Assembly (NCBI RefSeq): GCF_030577135.1
Contig: NZ_JAUIRR010000002.1
Coordinates: 388,157 to 452,156, forward strand
DNA length: 64,000 nt
Direction of reading: 5' to 3'
Source: Sulfurimonas sp. hsl 1-7
GTDB lineage: Bacteria; Campylobacterota; Campylobacteria; Campylobacterales; Sulfurimonadaceae
A program made the position numbers and the translations under genes. Below the pieces are notes generated by a model. That model saw nothing but the letters and a program-made list of their open reading frames with translations. It was not told the DNA's origin and did not search any database. Positions 29,186-37,877 of the stretch are shown here, piece after piece (within the stretch, counting starts at the first letter, position 1; every line of letters begins with the position of its first letter).

Positions 29186-30514
29186 CTATTCTCGGGTATC
29201 TATCTCTACCGTTTTATACTTATTGTAGAGAACATTTGCCCCGTTTTGGATGTTTACTTCCCTACGAGGGGTATAATCGACCAAAAACTTATCTTTTGAA
29301 GCGGTTGAAAAATCTACGCATAATCTTGCCGCCGATTTGATGATCCGCTCAGGAAGACTTTGTTTATCTGTAGTTATTATAACATGAGTTGAAGGTCTGT
29401 CTTTTAAATGGAGCCAGATATCTTTTGCTTTAGCACTCTCTAAAAGCTTGATATTCCCTTTTTCATTTTTCCCCAACTGCACTTTATAACCCTCGATCCA
29501 AAAAGTCTCGATCGATTCATCTTTTTTTATCTTCTTGTTTTGTATCTGTTTTGGAAAGAGTAACTCTATTTTTGCCGTATCTTTCGCTTGGGAAACGGTA
29601 TTGATAAAGAGTTTTGTATGCTCTATCTTGCTTCTTAAAGACTCCTCTTCAATGTGAAGATGTCTTGCTCTTTGCTTCGCTTTTTTACTCTTTGTAAAGA
29701 ACGATTCGCTGATTAAAAATGCATTGGGGTACTGCTTCTCTAAAGCCACCTCTTTGACACTTCCGTCATAATCGTTAAGTTCTAGTTTTTTCACATAAGG
29801 CTTGATGTTCTGCGCATTTGCAAGTACCAAGTTCCCCAGATGTTCAAACTCACTCGCCTGAGCCTGCAAAAGTTCTTCAGAATCGAGTTTTTTATAAAGC
29901 TTTTCAAGTTTTTTGAGTTTTTTCTCTAAAGAGCTGATCTTTTGTTTTTTCAAAGATGCTAATTTTTGCTCTTGTTCTTTATCGTACACTCCATATAAAA
30001 AGCTCTCTACATCCTCAATCGGATACTCCTTTGCAATAAACGGTGCCTGTGGAATATCTAAAAGTTTTTGCCCCACTCTTACTTCACGGAATGATGAGAA
30101 AAGGTCAATATGTCGCAATGCCTCAAGAACAATATTGTTCTCATCTAAAACGATGATATTGGTGTACTTTCCTGTAAATTCTAGCTGCAGATAAGTGAGT
30201 TCCTCTTTATATGCCGAAGCAATCGATGTTTTAAAACGGATAATTTTGTCATCATTGAGAAGTTCTACACCTAAAATGTTTGAGCGGTTAAACCGTTTTG
30301 CAAGGATTACGTCAAAAGGAGCGTTGTAGACCTTACTTCTAGGGTACTCTTTACATTTAAAAATGCTGGAGTTTGAGCGGGTCATATTAAAATAGATCTC
30401 ATCATCTCTGTCAAAAGCGATCTTGATAATTGTGTCGTTCACACGATGGATAGCTGCTATTTTTTTAAATTGTTTGAGATATTCTACGATCTGTTTGAGG
30501 TGTGATAATTTCAT
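29186..30514 (-). CDS. rqcH: RqcH/NFACT-family protein
   Basis: 442 residues: NFACT-N domain, a central coiled coil (about 185-310) and an NFACT-R (DUF814) domain near the C-terminus, including KAKDIWLHLKDRPSTHVII. Family members bind stalled 50S-peptidyl-tRNA and add C-terminal alanine tails. They were earlier called fibronectin-binding proteins. It is shorter than Bacillus RqcH (about 570). The segment that should hold the Asp-Arg pair needed for Ala-tRNA recruitment reads NDDKIIRF by my alignment, so Lys may replace Arg. Confidence 0.85.
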   Translation of the reverse strand: MKLSHLKQIVEYLKQFKKIAAIHRVNDTIIKIAFDRDDEIYFNMTRSNSSIFKCKEYPRSKVYNAPFDVILAKRFNRSNILGVELLNDDKIIRFKTSIASAYKEELTYLQLEFTGKYTNIIVLDENNIVLEALRHIDLFSSFREVRVGQKLLDIPQAPFIAKEYPIEDVESFLYGVYDKEQEQKLASLKKQKISSLEKKLKKLEKLYKKLDSEELLQAQASEFEHLGNLVLANAQNIKPYVKKLELNDYDGSVKEVALEKQYPNAFLISESFFTKSKKAKQRARHLHIEEESLRSKIEHTKLFINTVSQAKDTAKIELLFPKQIQNKKIKKDESIETFWIEGYKVQLGKNEKGNIKLLESAKAKDIWLHLKDRPSTHVIITTDKQSLPERIIKSAARLCVDFSTASKDKFLVDYTPRREVNIQNGANVLYNKYKTVEIDTRE

Positions 30515-30568
30515 AACCGTATTTTATCCTAATTGTAAAAACTTTGTTTCCTCTTATAACTTTTTCAC

Positions 30569-30574
30569 TATAAT
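30569..30574 (+). promoter_or_regulatory. -10 box upstream of small ORF and TonB receptor
   Basis: TATAAT, 24 bases before the ATG of the small ORF. The transcript would contain the AAGGAGAGGG ribosome site and could continue into the TonB receptor gene. Confidence 0.5.
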
Positions 30575-30598
30575 TCGCTAAATTTTAAGGAGAGGGCT

Positions 30599-30754
30599 AT
30601 GTATAGACCTAAAGGTTTCGGTAAAAACTATTTTACATTAGCAGCGATCCAAGCATACATATCGCAGCTGAAGATCATTGCTCTTGTTTCTTCTGTTTGT
30701 ACGCTAAGCGGGAAACCCTTACGTGTACAAATTGCCTCTCCTCCTGTATTTTAA
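30599..30754 (+). CDS. Candidate 51-residue small ORF, possibly a frameshifted gene
   Basis: ATG preceded by AAGGAGAGGG at ideal spacing and a TATAAT box 24 bases upstream. The encoded peptide starts MYRPKGFGKNYFTL and has no known domain. Immediately after its stop, the -1 frame (offset 2) continues open to a TAA at 30835-30837, encoding NAENPVDKHTFVKCVAENG and more. Joining the frames gives about 78 residues of plausible protein, so this may be one small gene with a frameshift, or a leader peptide for the B12 uptake operon. The two readings cannot be told apart here. Confidence 0.45.
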   Translation: MYRPKGFGKNYFTLAAIQAYISQLKIIALVSSVCTLSGKPLRVQIASPPVF

Positions 30755-30865
30755 ACGCAGAAAATCCCGTTGACAAGCACACATTTGTAAAATGTGTAGC
30801 CGAAAACGGACAAGATTTTACTGTGCAATCCTTTTAAAAAAAATAGATAAATACAGGAAATTTTC

Positions 30866-32692
30866 ATGCAAAAAAAACTACAACTATCACTACTATGTAT
30901 CGCTTTCACAAGCCAATTAACTGCTCAAGATATAAACCTAGAATCTATTACAGTTACATCTGCGGCCAATACTGAGCAAAAACTTCATGACGTCACGGCA
31001 AATACTGAAGTGATCACTGCCGAAGAGATCGAAGAGCGCCGTTTTACAACCGTTACACAAGCGCTAAACTCTCTTTCAGGGATCAATTTTTCAAGCAACG
31101 GCGGACTCGGAAAAGCAACCTCTGTTTATCTTAGAGGTTTTGATTCTAAAAGAGTTTTAGTTCTAATAGACGGAATCCGTTACAACGACTTGACAGGGCT
31201 TGACGGTGCACCTTTTGGACATTTAATGATCTCCGATATTGAGAGAATCGAAGTGATCAAAGGGGCACAATCCGGTATCTGGGGAGCTGATGCAAGTGCA
31301 GGTGTTATCAACATCATCACAAAGTCGGCAGAAAAAGGGTTCCATGCCGGTGCTAATGTAGAATACGGCAACTACAACACGCAAAAACATGCCCTGAACC
31401 TCTCCTACAAAACTGACACTTACTATGTAAAAGCAGCTTCGCAGATACTGACAAGTGACGGTTTTTCCACAAAAGTGCCAAAAGGTGAAAACGTAGATGA
31501 CTATGAAGCTGACGGCTATAAGAACATCACATCTGATCTAAAGCTCGGTTTTCAATTTAATGAGACAAATAAAGTTGACTTCTCTTATACTCGCATTGAT
31601 GCCTATTCAGAGTACGATCCTTACGATTCTAACGATACAATCGAAGCAAATAAATACGGTGAAGATGTAACCCACGATTCATTCGGGCAAATTACTTTTG
31701 ATCATATTGACAGTTTTAACGAGTTTAAACTCTACGCAAAAAGATCAATATTTAACAGACAATATCTTACAGACAATCCGACTTCTCACTATAACGGAAG
31801 TGTTTATGAGTACGGAGCAAACTCAAAAATCGGCTATGATGAAAAAGATTTTGTATTGATCGCACTTGATTATAAAACGTTTAAGCACGAAAATGATCTG
31901 AATGAAAAATATAAAAACCAGGCAGGTACAATCACCAACTCAAATATTTTTAAAACAGATAATGGCGAAATTATCTTGACTGAAGCCCTGCGTTACGATC
32001 ACTACGATATGTTTGATGATAAAACAACGGGAAAAGCGGGGGTAAAATACAACTCTAAAAAATATAAAACTCTCTCATTCTCTGCAAATATCGGTTCAGC
32101 GTATAATGTTCCTACTCTCTACAACCTCTACTCATACTACGGAAATGAAAACCTCAAACCCGAAGATACGACATCTTTCGATGCGACAATTGAGTACAAA
32201 GGGTTTAAAGCGACTTACTTTTACAACAGAGTCAAAAACATGATCGACTATGATTTTACGATCAGTAAATACAATAACATTCAAGGGACTTCTATTCTCA
32301 AAGGTTTTGAGCTTGGATACAAAGAGTACCTTACAGATGAGATCTTGGCAGATATCAGTTATACCTACCTCGATGCAAAGAACGAAGATAAAGAGGCTTT
32401 AAGAAGAAGACCGCAGGATACGGTTAAATTTGCATTTGCATACTATCCGACGCAAAAACTGCAACTTGGAGTTGACGGGGAGTATATCGGTTCACGTTTT
32501 GACAGAGACAATAACCAGGGGGTACAAACAGGCTACTATACTCTGGTAAATTTCGTAGCAAATTACAAAATAGACAAAAACTTTACAACTTACTTCAAAG
32601 TCGATAATATAACAGATACTGATTATCAAGTGGTTGACGGGTATGCAACGGCCCAGAGAAGCACATATCTCGGTGTAAGTTATAGATACTAA
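30866..32692 (+). CDS. btuB: TonB-dependent receptor, BtuB-like
   Basis: 608-residue outer-membrane receptor. Signal peptide ends near SQLTAQ, the TonB box is ESITVTS (about residues 26-32), then the plug domain (about 40-160) with RGFDSKRVLVLIDGIRYND and the plug-end motif GADASAGVINIIT, and a 22-strand-type barrel ending in aromatic SYRY. It leads directly into BtuF-, BtuD- and BtuC-like genes and cobamide biosynthesis genes, so the substrate is most likely cobalamin or another corrinoid. Confidence 0.9.
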   Translation: MQKKLQLSLLCIAFTSQLTAQDINLESITVTSAANTEQKLHDVTANTEVITAEEIEERRFTTVTQALNSLSGINFSSNGGLGKATSVYLRGFDSKRVLVLIDGIRYNDLTGLDGAPFGHLMISDIERIEVIKGAQSGIWGADASAGVINIITKSAEKGFHAGANVEYGNYNTQKHALNLSYKTDTYYVKAASQILTSDGFSTKVPKGENVDDYEADGYKNITSDLKLGFQFNETNKVDFSYTRIDAYSEYDPYDSNDTIEANKYGEDVTHDSFGQITFDHIDSFNEFKLYAKRSIFNRQYLTDNPTSHYNGSVYEYGANSKIGYDEKDFVLIALDYKTFKHENDLNEKYKNQAGTITNSNIFKTDNGEIILTEALRYDHYDMFDDKTTGKAGVKYNSKKYKTLSFSANIGSAYNVPTLYNLYSYYGNENLKPEDTTSFDATIEYKGFKATYFYNRVKNMIDYDFTISKYNNIQGTSILKGFELGYKEYLTDEILADISYTYLDAKNEDKEALRRRPQDTVKFAFAYYPTQKLQLGVDGEYIGSRFDRDNNQGVQTGYYTLVNFVANYKIDKNFTTYFKVDNITDTDYQVVDGYATAQRSTYLGVSYRY

Positions 32693-32697
32693 AGAGG

Positions 32698-34269
32698 ATG
32701 AAACGATTGAAAATATTTGCAGTGCTATTGCTTGTTTTTACCCTTAACCTCTTTGGAGCTGAGCGTATTATCGCACTATCGCCTTCGATCAACGAGATCA
32801 TCTTCGCTCTTGGAAGTGGAGGTGAGGTGGTAGGCAATACCGAGTACTGTACATATCCCGAGCAGTCAAAAAAAGTGACAAAGGTGGGAGGTTACTTCTC
32901 CCCCTCTTTAGAGAAGATTGTTTCACTGCACCCGACTGTTGTAATTATGCAGAAAAACAACTATAAACTCAGCCAAAAACTACAACAGCTCGGGATCAAA
33001 ACAAAAATTGTAAAGATAGATACTTTGCAAAATATCAAACACTCCATTGTTGAACTTGGAACTTTACTTCAAAAGCAAGAGCAAGCAAATAAGATCATCC
33101 AAGATATAAACGAAGCCCTTCAAAGCCTTAAAAACATAACTGCTAACAAAAAAGTGTTAGTTGTTATCGGGCATAATACATCGTTAGCTTCAAGAGTTTT
33201 CGTAGCGGGACAAAACCTTTACTTTGACGATATCATTGTGGCAAGCGGCAATACAAATGCCCTGCAAAGCTCACGCAAGGGACAGCCTATCTTAAATGCC
33301 GAAAACATAGTGGCGACAAATCCGGACATCGTGATCCTACTTGCTCACTCTATGAAAGAAAAACACCTCACAAGAGAGGATCTCATTAACCCGTGGAAAG
33401 CACTTCCAGTCAATGCCGCAAATACAGATTCTATCTACATCATAGATAAAAAATATGCCGGGATTCCAAGCAACAGACTTGTATATTTTATTGATGATTT
33501 TAAAAATATTTTACTCCACTACACCCAATGTAAAAATAGAGCGATAGTCTCTCAAAGCCCATACATCACTCATACTTTGGAGTTTTTTGATCTGCAAAAG
33601 TGTATAGTGGGTGCAAGTATCTATGATGAAGCGGTGAAAAAAAATACACCAAGAACCGGTAAAGTTATAAACCCCGATAAAGATGCCATTAAGCAGCTTG
33701 AACCAGACTTTATCTTTACCTCTGAGTGGACAAAACCGCAAACGCTTAAAACAATTACCCCTGAAAAAAGTAAAAGCTTTATTCTCCGCGGTTTTCATTC
33801 AATGCACGAGATCGAAGAAAACCTAGAAACAGTTGCCAAAGCTTTAGATCTGCAAGATGCACAAGAGAAAATAGCACGCTTTAAAAAGAGCTATCATTCA
33901 CTTGCAAAACAAATAGATGCCAAAGAGAAAAAAGTGCTTCTTTTATCTGCCTGTTCAAAAGATATCTACTCCTACGGGAAAAACACCTATCTGGGCGATC
34001 TTTTTTCACAATGCGGTTTTAAAGTGGTCGACAATGCAAAAAAAGTGAGAAACTTTACCCTTAACGAACTCAACGAGTTTATAGAAAAAGAGAAAATCGA
34101 CTTTATATTTGGCTTTGTACCCTACTCTAAAGCAACAACGTGTCACGTGTTAGAGACAACTAAAAAGCTTCCGATTGTTTACCTTAACGGAGATAATTTT
34201 ATGCACCCAGCCCCTGCTACACTGTTAAAAGGGTTACAAGAGTTACAATCAAAAGAGGGAGAGTGGTAA
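32698..34269 (+). CDS. Tandem two-domain BtuF-like corrinoid-binding protein
   Basis: 523 residues, about twice normal BtuF length. After a signal peptide (1-20) comes a complete class III binding domain (about 21-270) with IIALSPSINEIIFALG, CTYPEQSKKVTKVGGY and SLEKIVSLHPTVVI. A second domain (about 278-515) repeats the layout: AIVSQSPYITHTLEFF, KCIVGASIYDEA and DAIKQLEPDFIFTSEW. No frameshift or stop lies between them, so this is a true fusion. The gene sits between the receptor and the ABC ATPase, and ends 1 base before it. The domains may bind different corrinoids or hand the ligand on. Confidence 0.85.
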   Translation: MKRLKIFAVLLLVFTLNLFGAERIIALSPSINEIIFALGSGGEVVGNTEYCTYPEQSKKVTKVGGYFSPSLEKIVSLHPTVVIMQKNNYKLSQKLQQLGIKTKIVKIDTLQNIKHSIVELGTLLQKQEQANKIIQDINEALQSLKNITANKKVLVVIGHNTSLASRVFVAGQNLYFDDIIVASGNTNALQSSRKGQPILNAENIVATNPDIVILLAHSMKEKHLTREDLINPWKALPVNAANTDSIYIIDKKYAGIPSNRLVYFIDDFKNILLHYTQCKNRAIVSQSPYITHTLEFFDLQKCIVGASIYDEAVKKNTPRTGKVINPDKDAIKQLEPDFIFTSEWTKPQTLKTITPEKSKSFILRGFHSMHEIEENLETVAKALDLQDAQEKIARFKKSYHSLAKQIDAKEKKVLLLSACSKDIYSYGKNTYLGDLFSQCGFKVVDNAKKVRNFTLNELNEFIEKEKIDFIFGFVPYSKATTCHVLETTKKLPIVYLNGDNFMHPAPATLLKGLQELQSKEGEW

Positions 34270-34270
34270 G

Positions 34271-34963
34271 ATGCTCAAAGTAAACCGCTTTTCAAACCAT
34301 ATTCTGCGTAATATCAACTTCTCCCTTGAAGATGGCGAGAACCTTATTATACTTGGTTCCAACGGTGCAGGAAAATCTACACTTGCAAAAGTTTTATGCG
34401 GACTCACCCCCTCTGAAGATGTGGAGATTTTCTCTAAAAAGCTCTCTCGTCTTAGTGCCAAACAAAGAGCACAACTTATTAACTACGTCCCTGCTAAACT
34501 CGATATTTTCGATGAATATATCTCTATGAGGGAGTATCTTGAACTGAGTCGTCTCTATTCGGAATTTAATGTAGATCAAGCGCTCAAACTTTTAGCACTT
34601 GAAGATCTGCAGGAAAAAAGTTGCAAAAATCTCAGTAGCGGAGAAGCGCAACTCACAATGTTGTGCAGCGCGCTTTTACACAATGCCAAGATCACGATCT
34701 TTGATGAGCCTACGGCAAATCTCGATCCGAAAAAAACCAAACAGGTTTTTCACTTTTTACAAAACGATCATATACAACAAAAGATCATCATCACGCACGA
34801 CTTGAATATTGCGCATAAACTTGGATTTAAAATCCTCTATATGGAGGATGGAGCTGTTACGTTTTTCGGAAAGAATGAAGATTTTTTTGAGGAAGGAAAC
34901 CTCCAAAACATTTTCGGCTCAAGCCTTAAAACAGTTGCAGGCTATTTTATGGTGAATCTATGA
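34271..34963 (+). CDS. btuD: ABC transporter ATPase, BtuD/FecE type
   Basis: 230-residue ATP-binding subunit of a class II metal-chelate/B12 importer. Walker A GSNGAGKSTLAKVL (about 34-47), signature NLSSGEAQLTML, Walker B ITIFDEPTANLDP, switch His in IITHD. All catalytic motifs are intact. It overlaps the permease by 4 bases. Context with the BtuB- and BtuF-like genes indicates corrinoid uptake. Confidence 0.92.
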   Translation: MLKVNRFSNHILRNINFSLEDGENLIILGSNGAGKSTLAKVLCGLTPSEDVEIFSKKLSRLSAKQRAQLINYVPAKLDIFDEYISMREYLELSRLYSEFNVDQALKLLALEDLQEKSCKNLSSGEAQLTMLCSALLHNAKITIFDEPTANLDPKKTKQVFHFLQNDHIQQKIIITHDLNIAHKLGFKILYMEDGAVTFFGKNEDFFEEGNLQNIFGSSLKTVAGYFMVNL

Positions 34964-35904
34964 AAACGCTATTTATACTCCTATCTTTAATTGTTTTGGC
35001 CCTCGCACCATTTTTCGGACAGATCGAGCTTCACTTTGACAAACTCAATGAACTAAGCACCGTTGATCATATGCTCTTTTTCGATCTGCGCCTGCCGCGT
35101 GTTATCATCGCATTTTTTAGCGGTGCACTGCTGGGGCTAAGCGGTTTGATCTTCCAATCTCTGTTTAGAAATCCTATGAGTACCCCGTTTACGTTAGGAG
35201 TGGCCAGCGGTGCTACACTCGGAACCGCTTTTGCGATCGTCTTTGGTTTTGTAAGCTTTGCGGCACTCTTTGGATTTGTTGGTGCTATTATGACAATCGT
35301 GATCCTATTTGCGATCACCTCACGACTGAAAAACTACGAGATATCGACACTTTTACTCGTAGGAATTGCACTGTCGTTTTTTTACTCTGCGGCACTTATG
35401 ATACTTTTTTATCTCAGTGATGAAACTCAAAGTTATGAAATTGTCCGTTTTACTATGGGAAGTTTAGATATCGTCGGGCTAAAAAGCACTCTGCCGGTTG
35501 TGATCGCATCACTTATACTTCTTGGAATTGCCCTAAAGTTCAAAAAAGAGATACAGATCCTCCTCACCTCTTACGATAACGCTTTTTTAAAGGGAATCGA
35601 GGTCAAAAAAGTAAGCTCGATCTTACTCCTTGTGGTCTCTATCGCCATCGGTGTTACCGTGAGTGTAGTCGGGCCTATCGGGTTTGTCGGTCTGATCGTC
35701 CCCCATATCTTAAAAATCATCTACAAAAAAAGTGCCGATAAACTCCTTGGAGTGACATTTTTTTACAGCGGTATCTTTTTGGTTTTATGTGATCTTATTG
35801 CAAGAAACCTCGGGGCCTCTTCAGATATCCCTATAGGTGTTATAACATCGTTTTTAGGGGGACCGTTTTTTATCTATCTGTTAGTCTCAAGGAGAAGAAG
35901 TTGA
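34960..35904 (+). CDS. btuC: FecCD/BtuC-family ABC permease
   Basis: 314 residues with about ten membrane helices. Family motifs include RLPRVIIAFFSGALLGLSG, NPMSTPFTLGVASGATLGT, and VSVVGPIGFVGLIVPHILK with the ATPase-coupling region. ATG overlaps the ATPase gene, and its stop overlaps the TTG start of cobB. It forms the inner-membrane channel of the corrinoid importer. Confidence 0.93.
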   Translation: MKTLFILLSLIVLALAPFFGQIELHFDKLNELSTVDHMLFFDLRLPRVIIAFFSGALLGLSGLIFQSLFRNPMSTPFTLGVASGATLGTAFAIVFGFVSFAALFGFVGAIMTIVILFAITSRLKNYEISTLLLVGIALSFFYSAALMILFYLSDETQSYEIVRFTMGSLDIVGLKSTLPVVIASLILLGIALKFKKEIQILLTSYDNAFLKGIEVKKVSSILLLVVSIAIGVTVSVVGPIGFVGLIVPHILKIIYKKSADKLLGVTFFYSGIFLVLCDLIARNLGASSDIPIGVITSFLGGPFFIYLLVSRRRS

Positions 35905-37253
35905 AAGACCATTGTTTATATACGTCCAAGGAGCAAAGCCCCTCAGACTACGCTAACGCTGAGTTTTCTTCGGCAGAAAGCCCTCGCGCCCTTGGCGCTC
36001 TTTGTATAAGCGCTATCGCATCAAATCAGGGAAAGACAGTGCTAACAACAGCACTTTTACACCATTTTAGAGACTCAGTCCGTCCCTTTAAAATAGGGCC
36101 TGACTTTATCGATCCGCAGTTTCATGAATCGATCTGCAAAACCCCTTCGATCAACCTTGATAGGTTTATGATGAATGATGAGCAGTTAAAGTGGCTTTTT
36201 AACCACTATTCCAATAAAGCAATCTCAATCTGCGAAGGGGTAATGGGCTTTTATGACGGGATGGATAAAGGGAGCAGTGCTTACGATCTCTCAAAACTTT
36301 TGCAAATTCCTACTATTTTACTCTTAGACGGAAGTTCAAGCTACATCACGGTTTCAGCAGTTTTAAAAGGGCTTGCAACTTATAAGGAGGATAACACGAT
36401 CAAAGGTGTTGTTCTTAACAAGCTCTCCTCTGAGTCCCATTATGAGCTGATTAAAAAGCAAATAGAGAGTGACTTTAATGAGATCGAAGTTCTAGGGTGG
36501 ATCAAAAAAGGGCTAAACACCTTAGCTGACACCCATCTGGGACTTGATCTAAAAGATACTAACAAAATAGAGACGATCGCAAACGAGGTGTTAGAGCATA
36601 TCGATCTAACTAAACTTGAGCAGATCGCATCTAATTTCACACCCCAAACTACCCCAAACTACCCGTTTGAAACATTAGAAAAAGTGGAGAGAAAAATAGC
36701 AATTGTAAACGATGAGAACTTCTCGTTTCTCTACCACGACAACGCACAGTTTTTACAGGAGCTCTTTAGCGATGTGGTATTTGTTAGCGGTACAAAAGAT
36801 GAGCAGATTCCAAGCGATGCAGATGTTGTTTACATCCCGGGCGGTTACGTGGAAATGGAGCATAACTATGCCAATCTAAAAGATTCCAACAACTTCAAAA
36901 ACTCCCTAATAGAGCACGCTAAAACAAAGAAAATCTATGCGGAGTGTGCAGGGCTTTTGTATCTTGGAAATAGGGTTGACGAAAAAGCAATGAGCGGGAT
37001 TTTAGATCTTGATTTTACACTGCATAAGCGGTTTCAGCGTATGGGGTATTATTACGCCAATGAGGAGCATACAAAAGGGCATTCGTTTCACTATACCAAT
37101 GTCATAGACCCTAAAGAGGGCACGGAAATTCTCTCTAAAACTAAAGGTGGCGAGGGGCAAATCGGCTCTTGGGAAAAAGGTGATGTTTTTGGAACCTATC
37201 TGCATATAATGCTGCGTCCAAACGGCGAACTTGTTAAAAGAAGATTTCTATGA
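35901..37253 (+). CDS. cobB: Cobyrinate a,c-diamide synthase
   Basis: Amidates cobyrinate side chains a and c with glutamine and ATP (CbiA/CobB). 450 residues. P-loop CISAIASNQGKTVLTTALL, FKIGPDFIDPQFHE, CEGVMGFYDG, and a C-terminal class I glutaminase domain with nucleophile Cys in YAECAGLLYLGN. The start is TTG with AAGGAGAAGAAG just upstream. Residues 1-33 before the homologous region are not family-like and are encoded by a hairpin-rich, more G/C-rich segment (35934-36004). A 10-base tandem repeat lies at 36641-36660. It overlaps bluB by 4 bases. Confidence 0.93.
   Translation: MKDHCLYTSKEQSPSDYANAEFSSAESPRALGALCISAIASNQGKTVLTTALLHHFRDSVRPFKIGPDFIDPQFHESICKTPSINLDRFMMNDEQLKWLFNHYSNKAISICEGVMGFYDGMDKGSSAYDLSKLLQIPTILLLDGSSSYITVSAVLKGLATYKEDNTIKGVVLNKLSSESHYELIKKQIESDFNEIEVLGWIKKGLNTLADTHLGLDLKDTNKIETIANEVLEHIDLTKLEQIASNFTPQTTPNYPFETLEKVERKIAIVNDENFSFLYHDNAQFLQELFSDVVFVSGTKDEQIPSDADVVYIPGGYVEMEHNYANLKDSNNFKNSLIEHAKTKKIYAECAGLLYLGNRVDEKAMSGILDLDFTLHKRFQRMGYYYANEEHTKGHSFHYTNVIDPKEGTEILSKTKGGEGQIGSWEKGDVFGTYLHIMLRPNGELVKRRFL
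35934..36004 (+). repeat. Hairpin-rich insert in the 5' end of cobB
   Basis: Three hairpins in a row: CTCAG (35942-35946)/CTGAG (35959-35963); TTTCT (35965-35969)/AGAAA (35975-35979); GCGCC (35986-35990)/GGCGC (35994-35998). They are enclosed by CAAAG (35934-35938) and CTTTG (36000-36004). Base composition is more G/C-rich than the flanks, and the encoded residues are not part of the CobB family. This resembles a REP/MITE-like palindromic unit placed in frame. No second copy was seen in the window. Confidence 0.5.
36641..36660 (+). repeat. Tandem 10-bp repeat in cobB
   Basis: ACCCCAAACT occurs twice in direct tandem, followed by a third partial ACCC. It lies in a Pro/Thr linker between the synthase and glutaminase domains. 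Because 10 is not a multiple of 3, gain or loss of a unit would shift the cobB reading frame. Confidence 0.7.
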
Positions 37254-37876
37254 AATTTTGCGAAAACGACACTCAAAAACTTTTGGAGATTATGAAAGCA
37301 AGACGCGATGTTCGAGGCAACCGCTTTATAGACAAAAAAGTGGAGGATGAAAAACTCTCCCTTATTTTGGAAGCTGCCCTTTTGGCACCATCGGTCGGTT
37401 ATTCACAACCCTGGAAGTTTATAGTGATCGAAGATGAGCAGACAAAAGATACGATCTTAGAGAATTTTGACGGGGAAAATGAAAAAGCTAAAGAGCTCTT
37501 TGCCTCACGCAAACTCTACCAAAAACTAAAGTTAGAAGGGATAAAAGAGGCACCCGTAAACATCGCCGTACTTTACGAGCCAAGCGGTGAAGATGTACTA
37601 GGTATGACAAGCATGGAGCAGATGGGTGAATACAGCGTAGTGTGTGCCGTGCAAAATATGTGGCTGCTTGCAAGAAGCCTCAATATCGGGATCGGCTGGG
37701 TGAGTATCTTGGATGAAAACAAGGTACTCCAAACACTTGAAGCTCCGAAACATGCAAAACTGATAGCCTACCTTTGTGTCGGCTATGTCGATAAATTTTA
37801 CGAAGAGAGCGAGTTAAAAACACTCGGCTGGGAACAAGAAAAACAACTTACACAGTGTGTAACATATAGGAGATAA
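37250..37876 (+). CDS. bluB: 5,6-dimethylbenzimidazole synthase BluB
   Basis: O2-dependent flavin-destroying enzyme that makes the cobalamin lower ligand DMB from FMNH2. 208 residues of nitroreductase fold. Diagnostic BluB segments: MKARRDVRGNRFIDKKV, LLAPSVGYSQPWKFIVIED, KLEGIKEAPVNIAVLY, MEQMGEYSVVCAVQNMWLLAR and GIGWVSILDE. The overlap with cobB and 1-base spacing to the next gene place it firmly in the cobamide operon, which supports production of true cobalamin. Confidence 0.93.
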   Translation: MKFCENDTQKLLEIMKARRDVRGNRFIDKKVEDEKLSLILEAALLAPSVGYSQPWKFIVIEDEQTKDTILENFDGENEKAKELFASRKLYQKLKLEGIKEAPVNIAVLYEPSGEDVLGMTSMEQMGEYSVVCAVQNMWLLARSLNIGIGWVSILDENKVLQTLEAPKHAKLIAYLCVGYVDKFYEESELKTLGWEQEKQLTQCVTYRR

Positions 37877-37877
37877 G

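Larger units (their letters stand above)
30515..30865 (+). other. 351-base gap before the B12 receptor
   Basis: The only gap over 300 bases. It holds a TATAAT box (30569-30574), a strong Shine-Dalgarno and a 51-codon ORF (30599-30754). A shifted second frame then stays open to 30837. I looked for a cobalamin riboswitch B12 box and found none. No tRNA-like cloverleaf was seen. Confidence 0.6.

Noticed and set aside
30750-30756. TTTAAAC slippery heptamer near the end of the small ORF
   Set aside because: It is in the wrong frame: a -1 slip from the U-UUA-AAC phase would enter a frame that stops within about six codons, not the one with the protein-like tail.
30515-30865. Possible cobalamin riboswitch upstream of the TonB receptor and BtuFDC-like genes
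   Set aside because: I looked for the conserved B12 box and the GCCACTG element and found neither. The gap is better described by a small ORF with its own -10 box and ribosome site.
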